DNA of 64,000 nt from Xylanibacter brevis ATCC 19188 (GTDB taxonomy: Bacteria; Bacteroidota; Bacteroidia; Bacteroidales; Bacteroidaceae), in NCBI RefSeq assembly GCF_000621725.1, contig NZ_JHXM01000012.1, forward strand, positions 1 through 64,000. The letters are read 5' to 3'. Below, piece by piece: positions 42,086 through 50,427 of this stretch. Position 1 is the stretch's first letter, and every line of letters starts with the position of its first letter. Under the pieces are notes generated by a model that ran no database searches, was not told where the DNA came from, and saw only the letters and a program-made list of their open reading frames with translations. The position numbers and the translations under genes were made by a program.

Positions 42086-42388
42086 TTATGCGTTTTCCTT
42101 TCCAGCCTCTCTTTCTCGAACAACTAGGATTATCAAGAATATAGCGACTAAAACATCTACAACATTCCAGATTACGCGTCCAAGTACAATCTTAAAGAAA
42201 GGCTGGAACAACAGAGCAAGACCTACAAACGTCCAAGCTAAAGAAGCCTTTCCCGCAGAATAATAGTTATAGGCCGAGGCACCAAATACCATCATTGCCA
42301 CAAACCGCACCAGCATGAAGTACCCATAAGGCATAGGTGCAAGACATAGCAGCATCATGGTTGTAAGGACAATATAAATATGCTTCAT
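42086..42388 (-). CDS. Small membrane protein, three predicted segments
   Basis: 100 residues with hydrophobic segments at about 3-20, 24-40 and 52-90. It looks like the DUF6804-type small membrane proteins of Bacteroidetes, but I give this only weak support. It starts 6 bases after the stop of the next gene upstream, so it belongs to the island operon. Confidence 0.6.
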   Translation of the reverse strand: MKHIYIVLTTMMLLCLAPMPYGYFMLVRFVAMMVFGASAYNYYSAGKASLAWTFVGLALLFQPFFKIVLGRVIWNVVDVLVAIFLIILVVREREAGKENA

Positions 42389-42394
42389 AAATCA

Positions 42395-42833
42395 TTAAAT
42401 ATCATCTCGTGTCAACATAGCAGCAGCACATATTCCATAACAGACAATTATTTCTACAAAAGTAATTACAGCACCGAAATAATACCAGAATCCAAGATCG
42501 ATATCATCTATTATTAATTCGATTGGATCCAAAAATAAGATTCTGAAGTCTGAAATAACACCCAAAAAGAACCAAATAAGAGGTAAAGCGGCTATGCCTT
42601 TCGATCCTCTAACCAACCAAACAAGTCCCATTCCGATTAGCCATAAGATAGCCCATACTAATGGTAATAGGGCACCTCTAAACAAATCTAAACTCAACCA
42701 ATTGTTCCAAGAAAGATTTGAAAAAAAAATGTGCAGCACCGCCAAAAAATACGATATGGAAAGAGTCCACCAAATGACTAAATAAAAATGCTGCAATAAC
42801 CGCACCAAAAAATCTTAATACTTTTTGAATCAT
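42395..42833 (-). pseudogene. Membrane protein gene split by a frameshift at an A9/T9 tract
   Basis: The best-placed start is the ATG at 42833, 29 bases after the stop of the upstream gene. It encodes MIQKVLRFFGAVIAAFLF and then reaches nine consecutive A on the plus strand (42721-42729). Past the tract this frame soon stops, while the neighbouring frame continues for about 105 hydrophobic residues to the stop at 42395. One inserted or deleted base at the tract would restore a single membrane protein of about 145 residues. It could be a sequencing error, a decayed gene or a phase-variable one. Translation from an internal ATG at 42808 is the alternative. Confidence 0.5.
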
Positions 42834-42862
42834 ATTATATACCTACTTGCAAGCGTACCTAT

Positions 42863-43510
42863 TTAGAATATTTCTCTTCTGTTACTGCCTTTAGTCTGGA
42901 AATTACCATCTCGTTGCAATTGAAGGACATAAACTAGGATACCGTTATTAATAGCTCGTGGATTGTCTTTTGAGTAAACCTCATCTTTTACAAAGCCACC
43001 CTTAATTCCATTGCCCATATCTTTATTAGGATTCCATCCTGTCCCGTAATAAAAGAATGTTTGGTATGTTCCATCAGGAATTGAAAGAAACAAAGTCGCT
43101 CCAGCTTTGATATATCCATGAGATATTACTTTTCCATCTGCATTATTCTTCTTGATGATAACCACGATGTCACTTTCACTTGGTGCTGTCACCTTTATAC
43201 CCGAACATTGTTCATACGGGCATTTATAGTTCTTTCCATAATATATGGAATAAGGTGTAGCCCCTGTTGTTAGTGAATTGTACTCGTATTGTTTATCCTC
43301 TTCTGAGAGTTCATCTGACACAGAATAATCTTGAGAGACACTACTATTTTGGTAAGGAGAGTAGTTCGACTCCGTATTCTGTGTCGACGTACTTGTTGAC
43401 GAATTAGAAGAGGATGACTCTTTACACTCGTTCACTAACAATGCAATTACCAAAACTATACACATTAAGCAACCACATCCACAGCTGTTTGAGTTATCGC
43501 GATATGCCAT
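42863..43510 (-). CDS. Membrane-anchored protein with an Ser/Thr-rich stalk
   Basis: 215 residues. A short cysteine-containing cytosolic start (NSCGCGCLMC) leads into one membrane segment (about 13-28), then a Ser/Thr/Asn-rich stalk (about 33-75). A folded domain of about 120 residues follows, with 'VIIKKNNADGKVISHGYIKAG', two cysteines (CPYEQC) and 'TYQTFFYYGTGWNPNKDMG'. I do not recognise the domain. The topology puts that domain outside the cytoplasm, which would suit a sensor or receptor for the kinase/phosphatase island it belongs to. Confidence 0.65.
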   Translation of the reverse strand: MAYRDNSNSCGCGCLMCIVLVIALLVNECKESSSSNSSTSTSTQNTESNYSPYQNSSVSQDYSVSDELSEEDKQYEYNSLTTGATPYSIYYGKNYKCPYEQCSGIKVTAPSESDIVVIIKKNNADGKVISHGYIKAGATLFLSIPDGTYQTFFYYGTGWNPNKDMGNGIKGGFVKDEVYSKDNPRAINNGILVYVLQLQRDGNFQTKGSNRREIF

Positions 43511-43540
43511 AATATAGTTTTTATTAGAACATCAATTATT

Positions 43541-43714
43541 TCATTTTGTCTTAAAGAGCATTCTCAAAATGGAGCTTCCTATTTTCCGCTCCAAACCTGC
43601 TTTAGATAGGGGAATGCCAGTTTCCCTCGCTAAACGTTGTTTGGCTTGGGTAATTCCCAAAGCTCGTTTCCACGAAAAACTAAGCCCTGGAATGGGTGTC
43701 GATTTCTTTGTCAT
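43541..43714 (-). CDS. 57-residue basic protein, coupled to the DUF4407 gene
   Basis: The start ATG (43714-43712) overlaps the stop of the DUF4407 gene by four bases (ATGA), so the two are translationally coupled. The protein is strongly basic and contains 'SFSWKRALGITQAKQRLARE' followed by TGIPLSKAGLERKIG. I have seen this type as a small stand-alone protein in Bacteroidales accessory regions; its function is unknown. Its charge suggests nucleic-acid or membrane-surface binding. It is short enough to be missed by gene callers. Confidence 0.75.
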   Translation of the reverse strand: MTKKSTPIPGLSFSWKRALGITQAKQRLARETGIPLSKAGLERKIGSSILRMLFKTK

Positions 43715-45069
43715 GATCTATTTGTTATTTGAATATAAGCAGATGGATTTTCGTTTATTTTGGCAAGTTCTTCCTCTCGCCACTTTTCAATAGCCGTTTG
43801 AAGTAGCTCAGCCTGCGTCTTTGCAAGTCTTTCCATTAATTCTTTATTGGCAAGAACTTCAGCTTCCAATCTTTGACGATTCTTCTCTGTGGAGATTTGC
43901 ACTTCTGTATTAATATTATCATTCAAGTCTGAGATTCTTTTGTCTGCTAAAACTGCAAACTTATGTTTCTCGGCTTCAAGGATCTTATCATATGAACCAT
44001 CAGCAACCATCATACGCATGAATGTTGGAGCACATTCTATGATGATAAATAGCATTGAAATAAAGATGGCAGCCCACCATGTTGAATCGTCTTCTTTTAG
44101 ACTACTATAAGCAGACATTCTACCTTGAAATCCATCATACTTATTACTGAGTTTAATCTTATTTACCTCTCTTGCATTATTAATTCTGTTATTAAGTTCT
44201 TCTATCTCTTTGTCCAAAATCGCAAGTTCTTTGTCTCTTCTTTCTCGATTTCTTTTAATCACATCTTCTCGGACATTGGATGCATCACTACCTTGTCTAT
44301 CTAATTCGTCAATTTCTCTCGACAAAGAATTCCGTTGGACTGATAACTTGTTGATCTTTGAAGTTAAATTCTGATATTGATTAGGGTTGTCAATTTGAGA
44401 AACACTATTTCTTTGTATCTTAATTGTATTAATTTGACTTATAATCTGTTGTCTTTTGGTGTTTAATGCTTTCTTTTTAGCAGTTACTCCACTGTAGACG
44501 TCTTCCATTTTTTCACCTTCTATATCTGTTAAAGGTCGATTGAAAACTTCATCTCTTTTCACTTCTTTATCAGAAAGTTTTGCCTCATCTTCAGCTATAA
44601 GCAATTTGAGATCTTGATCCTTTAATTTTTCAATCTCAGCATCAATACTTTTCTCATAGATTTTCAATTCCAACGGAGTTGATATTACAATTCCAAGAAA
44701 TATCGCCATAATAATTCTAGGAAGGCCCGAAAAGAACTCTTTCCAGCTTATTGTTTCCTTTCCATCGGAATACATTGTGTTTACAATAAGTCTATCAAGA
44801 TTAAAGATAATCACGAATCCCCAAAATAGTCCAAATAGGAAAGAAATAATAGTATTCTCGAAAACTGTTGATATTGCATATCCTCCTGATAATGCAGCCA
44901 TACAAGCGGTTGAAAAAATGGTACCACCCATACCTGCATATTTTGCATATTCTGTAGGGCACTGACGCAATATCTTTTTATTTGCACCAGCACACCACCA
45001 CAAAAACTCATTATACCAATTACTTTTTTCAACAAACTCTGTTTCTATTATTGATTTCTTTTCTTCCAT
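43711..45069 (-). CDS. DUF4407 membrane protein with long coiled coil
   Basis: 452 residues. Membrane segments lie at about 46-66, 72-95 and 113-132, and a fourth at about 334-352. Between the third and fourth is a charged helical region of about 200 residues with heptad patterning, suited to a long coiled coil, and a second helical region forms the C-terminus. This is the DUF4407 layout. A role as membrane scaffold or mechanical/voltage-type sensor is possible; none is proved. It sits between kinase-like protein 1 (one base away) and the 57-residue protein (overlapping), in the middle of the island operon. Confidence 0.82.
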   Translation of the reverse strand: MEEKKSIIETEFVEKSNWYNEFLWWCAGANKKILRQCPTEYAKYAGMGGTIFSTACMAALSGGYAISTVFENTIISFLFGLFWGFVIIFNLDRLIVNTMYSDGKETISWKEFFSGLPRIIMAIFLGIVISTPLELKIYEKSIDAEIEKLKDQDLKLLIAEDEAKLSDKEVKRDEVFNRPLTDIEGEKMEDVYSGVTAKKKALNTKRQQIISQINTIKIQRNSVSQIDNPNQYQNLTSKINKLSVQRNSLSREIDELDRQGSDASNVREDVIKRNRERRDKELAILDKEIEELNNRINNAREVNKIKLSNKYDGFQGRMSAYSSLKEDDSTWWAAIFISMLFIIIECAPTFMRMMVADGSYDKILEAEKHKFAVLADKRISDLNDNINTEVQISTEKNRQRLEAEVLANKELMERLAKTQAELLQTAIEKWREEELAKINENPSAYIQITNRS

Positions 45070-45070
45070 T

Positions 45071-46684
45071 TTATTTCATTATGATATGTTTAATAACCCT
45101 CTTTATCGAACTCATTAGACTAAACTTCCGTAATGGTGGAGATAACTCAACACTCAAACCTAACTCTGTTAAATATTTAACTCGTGGAACCTCTACATGT
45201 ATCCAATCAATATCAATTATCGGAAACTTCACGTCTACATTATATCTAGGCTGTTGTATCGAAATAGATAGATTATTTTCTATCTTGGGAGTAGGTACAA
45301 ATAATGCTTTAACTTGTGGAACTGGCAACATTTGAATATCTATATGCCTTTCTTTCGTACCAAATTCATCCTCAGCCGATAACACATAAGAAGTTGCCTT
45401 GGGGGGCTCAACAATTTTCGTTCCCTCTTCCCCTATTGGTTCTCCATCCAACTTTACATTCCATCCTTTATCTACTTTCCAAGATAAAACAACCGGAATT
45501 GAAGGATAGATATAGTATTTATCTGCTTTAAATTCAATTGCACATTCATCAAAGACTCGTACAACAATCTCCTTCTTAAATGCCTTACCATCGCTTTTAT
45601 TCACTTCAATTTCAAAACGCGCATCTTCTGATAGTGTCATTGACATATGACCTTTGGTATCAACATTCCATTTTTGCCCAGTTGCTTTTTCTGATAATGT
45701 AGCATTAGCCTCAAATGGAATCAGCCAATTGACAACAATTGTTTGCTTGTCACGAATGGCCTTTGTAACAGATGATGAGAATTGAATCGATTTCTCTACA
45801 AGAAATATGTCAAAAGGAAGTAATTCGTCTATACTATTACACTTGAGGTATTCTTCCAGAACGTCTAGCAGATTTTGAAATTGTTTCCCTAAAGATTGAA
45901 TATCTTTATAAATCTGTGATTTCGTTATATCATCAAAATCTTCCTTAGAGAAAAGCAACCTTTCTGCATCTTCCACTTTGTACTTATCTACTAAAGACGG
46001 AGCTTCTGCTATTGACAGAATGCTTAAATAGATAATCAGCTCAGAAAAGTAATCCAATTTTTCAGACACCGTCTTATTACTTTTTCGTGCAGGATGTTGA
46101 TAATCAGGAAGTCCTGTTACAGTATCTTCTTCTCCCTTCAACTGTGGGCAGTAGAACGAATCGTAGTCAACAAGGAATAATTGATGGTTTTTATCTACAA
46201 GTATATTTCCATGCTGCAAATCTCCATGAGCCAATGATTGCTCATGCAAAGCACATGTCATTTTTAGGAATTTTTCTGCCAATGATAATAATAATTCTTT
46301 AGAATTCTTATTTTGACATATATAATCCTTAATCGTGACACCTTCTATCCAACGCATCCTTGTTATAGGATAAATGGTTCCTTCAACGTTGATACCCTTT
46401 TCTATATAATCAAATTCGCAAAGGAAATCTAATTGCGCTTTTTGAATTGCTTCAGAAATAAGTTCATACCTACTCTGAGTATTATTGATGTCAGAGTGCC
46501 AACAACGGAAAGCCCACTTCGTTCCATCCGAGACTTCATAAGGGAACACAACAGAAAAGCCTCCAGCATATGCGATAAGCCTTCCTCTAGCATCTCTTTT
46601 AAAAGTACCATTCTTTGCATGTTCATCAAGAATAAGTGCATTCTTATTCTCTACAGATGTTCTTATGCTTGGTATTGTAGGCAT
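45071..46684 (-). CDS. Kinase-like protein 1 with C-terminal Ig-like region
   Basis: 537 residues. A protein-kinase-like fold spans about 1-290: catalytic loop H153-G-D155-LQHG-N160 and metal-binding D173 in LVDYDSF. The beta-3 lysine is apparently replaced by Arg60 in WAFRCWH. After residue about 300 two beta-rich stretches ('TIVVNWLIPFEANATLS', 'YYIYPSIPVVLSWKVDKGW') look like Ig/fibronectin folds. Close relative of the next gene upstream (46685-47764) in the kinase part. It resembles the YegI-type kinases that lie with PP2C and vWA proteins. It starts one base after that paralogue's stop. Confidence 0.8.
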   Translation of the reverse strand: MPTIPSIRTSVENKNALILDEHAKNGTFKRDARGRLIAYAGGFSVVFPYEVSDGTKWAFRCWHSDINNTQSRYELISEAIQKAQLDFLCEFDYIEKGINVEGTIYPITRMRWIEGVTIKDYICQNKNSKELLLSLAEKFLKMTCALHEQSLAHGDLQHGNILVDKNHQLFLVDYDSFYCPQLKGEEDTVTGLPDYQHPARKSNKTVSEKLDYFSELIIYLSILSIAEAPSLVDKYKVEDAERLLFSKEDFDDITKSQIYKDIQSLGKQFQNLLDVLEEYLKCNSIDELLPFDIFLVEKSIQFSSSVTKAIRDKQTIVVNWLIPFEANATLSEKATGQKWNVDTKGHMSMTLSEDARFEIEVNKSDGKAFKKEIVVRVFDECAIEFKADKYYIYPSIPVVLSWKVDKGWNVKLDGEPIGEEGTKIVEPPKATSYVLSAEDEFGTKERHIDIQMLPVPQVKALFVPTPKIENNLSISIQQPRYNVDVKFPIIDIDWIHVEVPRVKYLTELGLSVELSPPLRKFSLMSSIKRVIKHIIMK

Positions 46685-47764
46685 TTATTCAGACTTTTTG
46701 AATTTATCAGTAATGGATGACAATAGTTTTGCTTTTTCTTCTGTCCAATCAGGCTTTTTATACCCGCTTCCTGCAGCCCATTTGCCTGAAATTTCTTGTG
46801 AATCCACAATTGAGCCTTTATGCTGTGATGGATTATAACCATTTCCAGCTTTCCATTTTGCAGAAATACTATCACACTTAGAAACGATAGCATCTTCTAA
46901 TGGCGATAAGTCATTGATTGAAGGCATTGCCATGAATTCACAAAGCTTATCTACAAGTGGGGACAATTCCGTATCTGTCCTTAAAACTTGAAAAATAGTA
47001 GAAGAACCACGAGACTCGATATCTTCACCAGAGAACAGAAGTGTCTCAGTATCTTCCACATTCAAATCATTCCACAACGAAGGTATTTTTGCCAATGCTT
47101 TTAGGCTGATGTATATAATAAGTTCAGAAAAGTAGTCTGCCTTCTCTGATACGTCTTTATTTTTCCATCTGCCTTCATGTTGATAGCCAACTAGTCCCTT
47201 GATTTCATCTGGCATTCCCTGTAAAGCTGGAACATACATAGAATCATAGTCAACCAAAACTAAAGAATGGTCATCTTTCACCATGATATTACCATGCTGT
47301 AAATCGCCATGTGAGAAATGATTGGCATGCAAATCTGCCACCATCTTCTTGAAGTTTTCTGCTATTTCATTGATGACGTTTGATTCTTTAATATGTTCTG
47401 ACAGAAACTTCTTTAAAGACTTCGCTTCTACCCAATCCATGACAACTACTGGCTGCATACCTAAAGGTGTCATAATGCCATCCTCATAAAAATCAAAACC
47501 TACAAAATAGGGAAGATTCGATTTTTTAAGAGCTTCTGCAATTAACTGAGTCCTACGTTTGGCATCTGAAACTTCTGCATGCCAGCAGCGTACAGCATAT
47601 TTCTTTGTTGGTGTCTGATAAGGAAAAACCACACAGAAACCACCAGAGTATTTTATCATACGAACACCTTTTTCTATAGGATGCCCATCTTTTAGTACTG
47701 ATGGTTGTATCAATGCTGGCGTTTTGATACAGGTGCTATATTCAGGAATACTTGGTAATGGCAT
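46685..47764 (-). CDS. Kinase-like protein 2
   Basis: 359 residues. Catalytic loop H152-G-D154-LQHG-N159 and D172 in LVDYDSM; the expected lysine is Arg59 in YAVRCWH, as in the paralogue, so the Arg is a family trait rather than a defect. After the kinase domain two short repeats, 'KWKAGNGYN' and 'KWAAGSGYK', lie near the C-terminus. These may be docking motifs. It directly follows the PP2C-like gene (5-base gap). The set vWA, PP2C, kinase is the same as in the TerY-P triad and the E. coli yegI/K/L group. Confidence 0.82.
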   Translation of the reverse strand: MPLPSIPEYSTCIKTPALIQPSVLKDGHPIEKGVRMIKYSGGFCVVFPYQTPTKKYAVRCWHAEVSDAKRRTQLIAEALKKSNLPYFVGFDFYEDGIMTPLGMQPVVVMDWVEAKSLKKFLSEHIKESNVINEIAENFKKMVADLHANHFSHGDLQHGNIMVKDDHSLVLVDYDSMYVPALQGMPDEIKGLVGYQHEGRWKNKDVSEKADYFSELIIYISLKALAKIPSLWNDLNVEDTETLLFSGEDIESRGSSTIFQVLRTDTELSPLVDKLCEFMAMPSINDLSPLEDAIVSKCDSISAKWKAGNGYNPSQHKGSIVDSQEISGKWAAGSGYKKPDWTEEKAKLLSSITDKFKKSE

Positions 47765-47769
47765 AGTTA

Positions 47770-48879
47770 CTATTTGATGGAGATGGAATATTTTTTAAAT
47801 ATGACACTTATAGCATCTATTATTGCTTTTTGAGTCCATTTGAATTTTAATTCACCAATGTTTGGATGTTTTTTCTGTAATGCTTTTTTATATTCAGTTA
47901 AAAAATCAGCTCTGAAAACATCTTCATTAAAAGGCGATTCTTTCTGCTCAGCAGCGATTGTTTTTTGTTTTTCATCTTTTCCAACTACATCTATAGTCTC
48001 GCCTTCTGTTAACTCATTAGGGGCTGATGTAGATACCAGCTCTACAACATCCTCTTTCTTATTCTCTTCAATCAGTTTCTTCTCTTCATCAATTAATTTG
48101 TTTATATCGTCATATTTATTTATCTCTATCAAAAACTCATCAGAATCATCTGGTTCTATTATTACAAGCGTTGTGTCATCGTTATGCATCCCTGCTTTTC
48201 TCCATTCATCAACTAAAGTTTCGAACTCTTCATGAGAGGAGAGTTCCAATAGCTTTTGCATGTACACAGCAACATCGCCTTGTTTGTTGTGCTCAAACAA
48301 GAAATCTGAAAAAGGGTCAGATACAAGAAAAAGAACATTGCTACCGGATAAAATTCCTTGGATTTCCTTTGGAGCCCCTTTCCCATCATTCAAAGGATTA
48401 CTATCAAAATAATCAGGATGGCTATCAAATGCTTCCACTTCCTGTGAAGTAAATATTGCAGCATCTTTACCATCCCACTCTATAAGACATGAATCACCCA
48501 GAACAGAACCGCTCCATTCATTTCCATTAAAACGAATGCCAACAAATGTTGCTCCTGCAGATTTTCCTTCTGCCAGATTACGCTCGTTTCTGTAAATAAT
48601 ATTTTCAGGTGCTCCGGTTTCTTTTAATTGCTGAATTAGGTTAACCACATCTTCTCGCCATTGTGAACAAAGCGGTTTTATAGAATCACTATTTGGTGTC
48701 CAATCTTTACTTTCTGTATAGGTCTCTACGAGAAGATTAGCCCATATTTTTTGTTGCCAACTTTGGCTCATTCCATCGGAGACCGCAATAGATTTCGTGT
48801 CTTCATTGACACGAAATCTATCTTGGCAATCAGAAAATAGTTCTGCCTTCTTATGGGTAATAAAAGCTTTAATTCTCAT
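47770..48879 (-). CDS. PP2C-like protein phosphatase
   Basis: 369 residues. PP2C metal-ligand motifs are D35 in AVSDGMSQS, D129 in SVLGDSCLIEW, D187 in FLVSDPFSDF and D233/D234 in HNDDTTLVII. The fold ends near residue 242. An acidic coiled linker and a C-terminal helical region follow ('LTEYKKALQKKHPNIGELKF'). It probably removes phosphate added by one or both neighbouring kinase-like proteins. It lies 12 bases after the vWA gene and 5 bases before kinase-like protein 2, in a single leftward operon. Confidence 0.85.
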   Translation of the reverse strand: MRIKAFITHKKAELFSDCQDRFRVNEDTKSIAVSDGMSQSWQQKIWANLLVETYTESKDWTPNSDSIKPLCSQWREDVVNLIQQLKETGAPENIIYRNERNLAEGKSAGATFVGIRFNGNEWSGSVLGDSCLIEWDGKDAAIFTSQEVEAFDSHPDYFDSNPLNDGKGAPKEIQGILSGSNVLFLVSDPFSDFLFEHNKQGDVAVYMQKLLELSSHEEFETLVDEWRKAGMHNDDTTLVIIEPDDSDEFLIEINKYDDINKLIDEEKKLIEENKKEDVVELVSTSAPNELTEGETIDVVGKDEKQKTIAAEQKESPFNEDVFRADFLTEYKKALQKKHPNIGELKFKWTQKAIIDAISVIFKKYSISIK

Positions 48880-48891
48880 TCGTTATTTCAT

Positions 48892-49740
48892 TTACAGTCC
48901 TTTATCTCCCTGTCCTTTTGAAGAACCGAAATCAATTAACTGAATTAGTTCCACGCCATCCGCTCCAAAGATGCATCCACGACATCCATCTTTTGTCGGC
49001 AGCTCATTTTTTGCAGCAGCAGCCTTATAAGATTCGGGTACCTCGCTCGTAATATCAAATAAGAATTGTGCAGCTTCTTGAGTAATCTCATTCCTGTCTG
49101 AAGGGAATTTAATCGTTCCACTTGATCTATCCATTTGAGCATTGAAAATCAAGACATTTCCATCGCTATTAGAAAGGTTCATGATTTCATTTGCCAAAGC
49201 AACAGTTTCTTTCATACAATCTCTTGGATCCTTCATATCGTAATATGGGACACCATCCGAGATATTAATGATTACAGGTGCTGGTCCATCTGTATTATCG
49301 GCCATCCACTTCTCTACAAGCTCCTTTGCTAACTGGAATGCGCCTAACATGTTTGTTGCACCGTCTTTGTCAATTGGATCAACCCAAACTGGCTGTTTTA
49401 CCTCAACCTCTACAAGTCCGCCAACTCCATCTGGCTGCTTTTTCTTTAGTGTTTCATATCTCAAAGGAGATGCGTCCAGGTCCTTCAACCAACCAGAACA
49501 TAATTCTTTGACATTGTGATTATAACCAATCACTGAAATAAAACAACGGTTTTTGGGTGCTTCACCATCAAAGTTCTTTTGAATAATATTATCGATTACC
49601 TTATTAACAGCTAGAGTCGCATACTTAGTACGAGTTGTACCTGTACCTTCATAATCTTCCATCATTGACCCTGACTGATCTAATAAAATAACTAGTAGAC
49701 CTGGGGTAGCAGAACTCCATTGTTTCTCATTTTTTGTCAT
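48892..49740 (-). CDS. von Willebrand factor A-domain protein (TerY-like)
   Basis: 282 residues. The metal-ion-dependent adhesion site is complete: D21-Q-S23-G-S25, T129 in DGATNML and D162 in NISDGVP. There is no signal peptide, so it acts in the cytosol. The C-terminus contains a CRGC pair and 'GVELIQLIDFGSSKG'. It is like TerY/YegL proteins, which form three-gene groups with a PP2C phosphatase and a kinase. It is the first gene of the island operon. I see no strong TAnnTTTG promoter in the 74 bases before the upstream RNA terminator. Confidence 0.87.
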   Translation of the reverse strand: MTKNEKQWSSATPGLLVILLDQSGSMMEDYEGTGTTRTKYATLAVNKVIDNIIQKNFDGEAPKNRCFISVIGYNHNVKELCSGWLKDLDASPLRYETLKKKQPDGVGGLVEVEVKQPVWVDPIDKDGATNMLGAFQLAKELVEKWMADNTDGPAPVIINISDGVPYYDMKDPRDCMKETVALANEIMNLSNSDGNVLIFNAQMDRSSGTIKFPSDRNEITQEAAQFLFDITSEVPESYKAAAAKNELPTKDGCRGCIFGADGVELIQLIDFGSSKGQGDKGL

Positions 49741-49814
49741 ATTGCTTTAGTTCCTTTTCCGCCGGCTACCTTAGCAGAAGATTATACGTTTTAGGTTATC
49801 ACTTACATACACAC

Positions 49815-49849
49815 AAAAAACGTGGAGCCAGTTCCGTGCCCGGTCCACG
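49815..49849 (-). terminator. Terminator of the noncoding RNA
   Basis: Minus strand: CGTGGA and TCCACG form a stem (49849-49844 with 49826-49821) around a partly paired loop, followed by TTTTTT. Confidence 0.75.
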
Positions 49850-50115
49850 CTTTGAAGGTCTTCGCATTACCCTGTCCGTCTAACCGAGCAACGCTGAAAG
49901 CCCCACGCCGATGTATATATCACACCCACGCCATCTCTGGCGGGCATAATGTATTACACCACTAAGGGGCGTTCCCGTTGCTTTGTTTTTGACAGACAGT
50001 TTGGAAGTTGCGAAGTTCTCAAAGCGTCAAAACCAAAGCGTTCAGAAAACGCCTTTAATATGTATGTGTCCCACCTCCTGTGAATACCCAAGGGCTTTCA
50101 GCATTTGGAAAGAAC
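49815..50115 (-). ncRNA. Structured noncoding RNA, about 300 nt, class uncertain
   Basis: A canonical promoter (TTTG 50151-50148, 20-base spacer, TATTTTTG 50127-50120, minus strand) and an intrinsic terminator delimit a transcript with no ORF. An 11-bp perfect helix joins its 5' side (GCTGAAAGCCC, 50102-50092) to a later part (GGGCTTTCAGC, 49903-49893), enclosing 188 nt. Inside are hairpins such as AAAGGCGTT/AACGCTTT (50056-50035) and CGCCAGAGATGGCG. It lacks the landmarks of tmRNA, RNase P and SRP RNA. The size and closed-helix form make a 6S-like or 'Bacteroidales-1' RNA my best guess. Confidence 0.65.
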
Positions 50116-50119
50116 TTTG

Positions 50120-50151
50120 CAAAAATATAAAGAATAATTGACTACCGCAAA
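50120..50151 (-). promoter_or_regulatory. Promoter of the noncoding RNA
   Basis: Minus strand TTTG at 50151-50148, 20-base spacer, TATTTTTG at 50127-50120. It is one of the best matches to the Bacteroidetes consensus in the window and suggests high expression. Confidence 0.75.
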
Positions 50152-50235
50152 TATTTGACAAGAAAAAAAGGAAAAAAAATATTTTCGCAAGGCTTTGTTA
50201 TTTGTTGAAACCTATAGTAAACGTGGACAAATCAA

Positions 50236-50402
50236 TGATTGGGGTGTATATCTGGTTGTGAACCGTTCAGATGATTACATATCTCTTCCGCCAGTTCATT
50301 CAGAGCTACGCAATCGGAGCGGCTGATATGGCGCTTTGTACTTTCATAAGGCCAGGGGCTAAGGATGAGTAACAAGCGTCGAAAAGGGCGGCTGTGGGCT
50401 TA
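50236..50402 (-). pseudogene. Possible remnant of an unrecognised gene
   Basis: A frame of about 55 codons bounded by stops reads plausibly as protein ('ESTKRHISRSDCVALNELAE' followed by EICNHLNG) but has no start codon and no ribosome site. It lies between the noncoding RNA promoter and the cbiD remnant. I cannot assign it. It may be the tail of a gene destroyed by the same rearrangement. Confidence 0.3.
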
Positions 50403-50427
50403 TTGTAATCACGAAAGCTATTGTCTG

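Noticed and set aside
43569..43793. 74-codon plus-strand frame
   Set aside because: Antisense to the coupled 57-residue gene (43541-43714) and the end of the DUF4407 gene, which fit operon spacing far better.
41045..49740. Prophage or integrative element
   Set aside because: No integrase, structural, replication or mobilisation genes and no tRNA at the ends; only the AT-rich composition and flanking motifs hint at transfer.
49815..50115. tmRNA or RNase P RNA
   Set aside because: No tag-peptide frame or tRNA-like 3' end, and none of the conserved RNase P core sequences.
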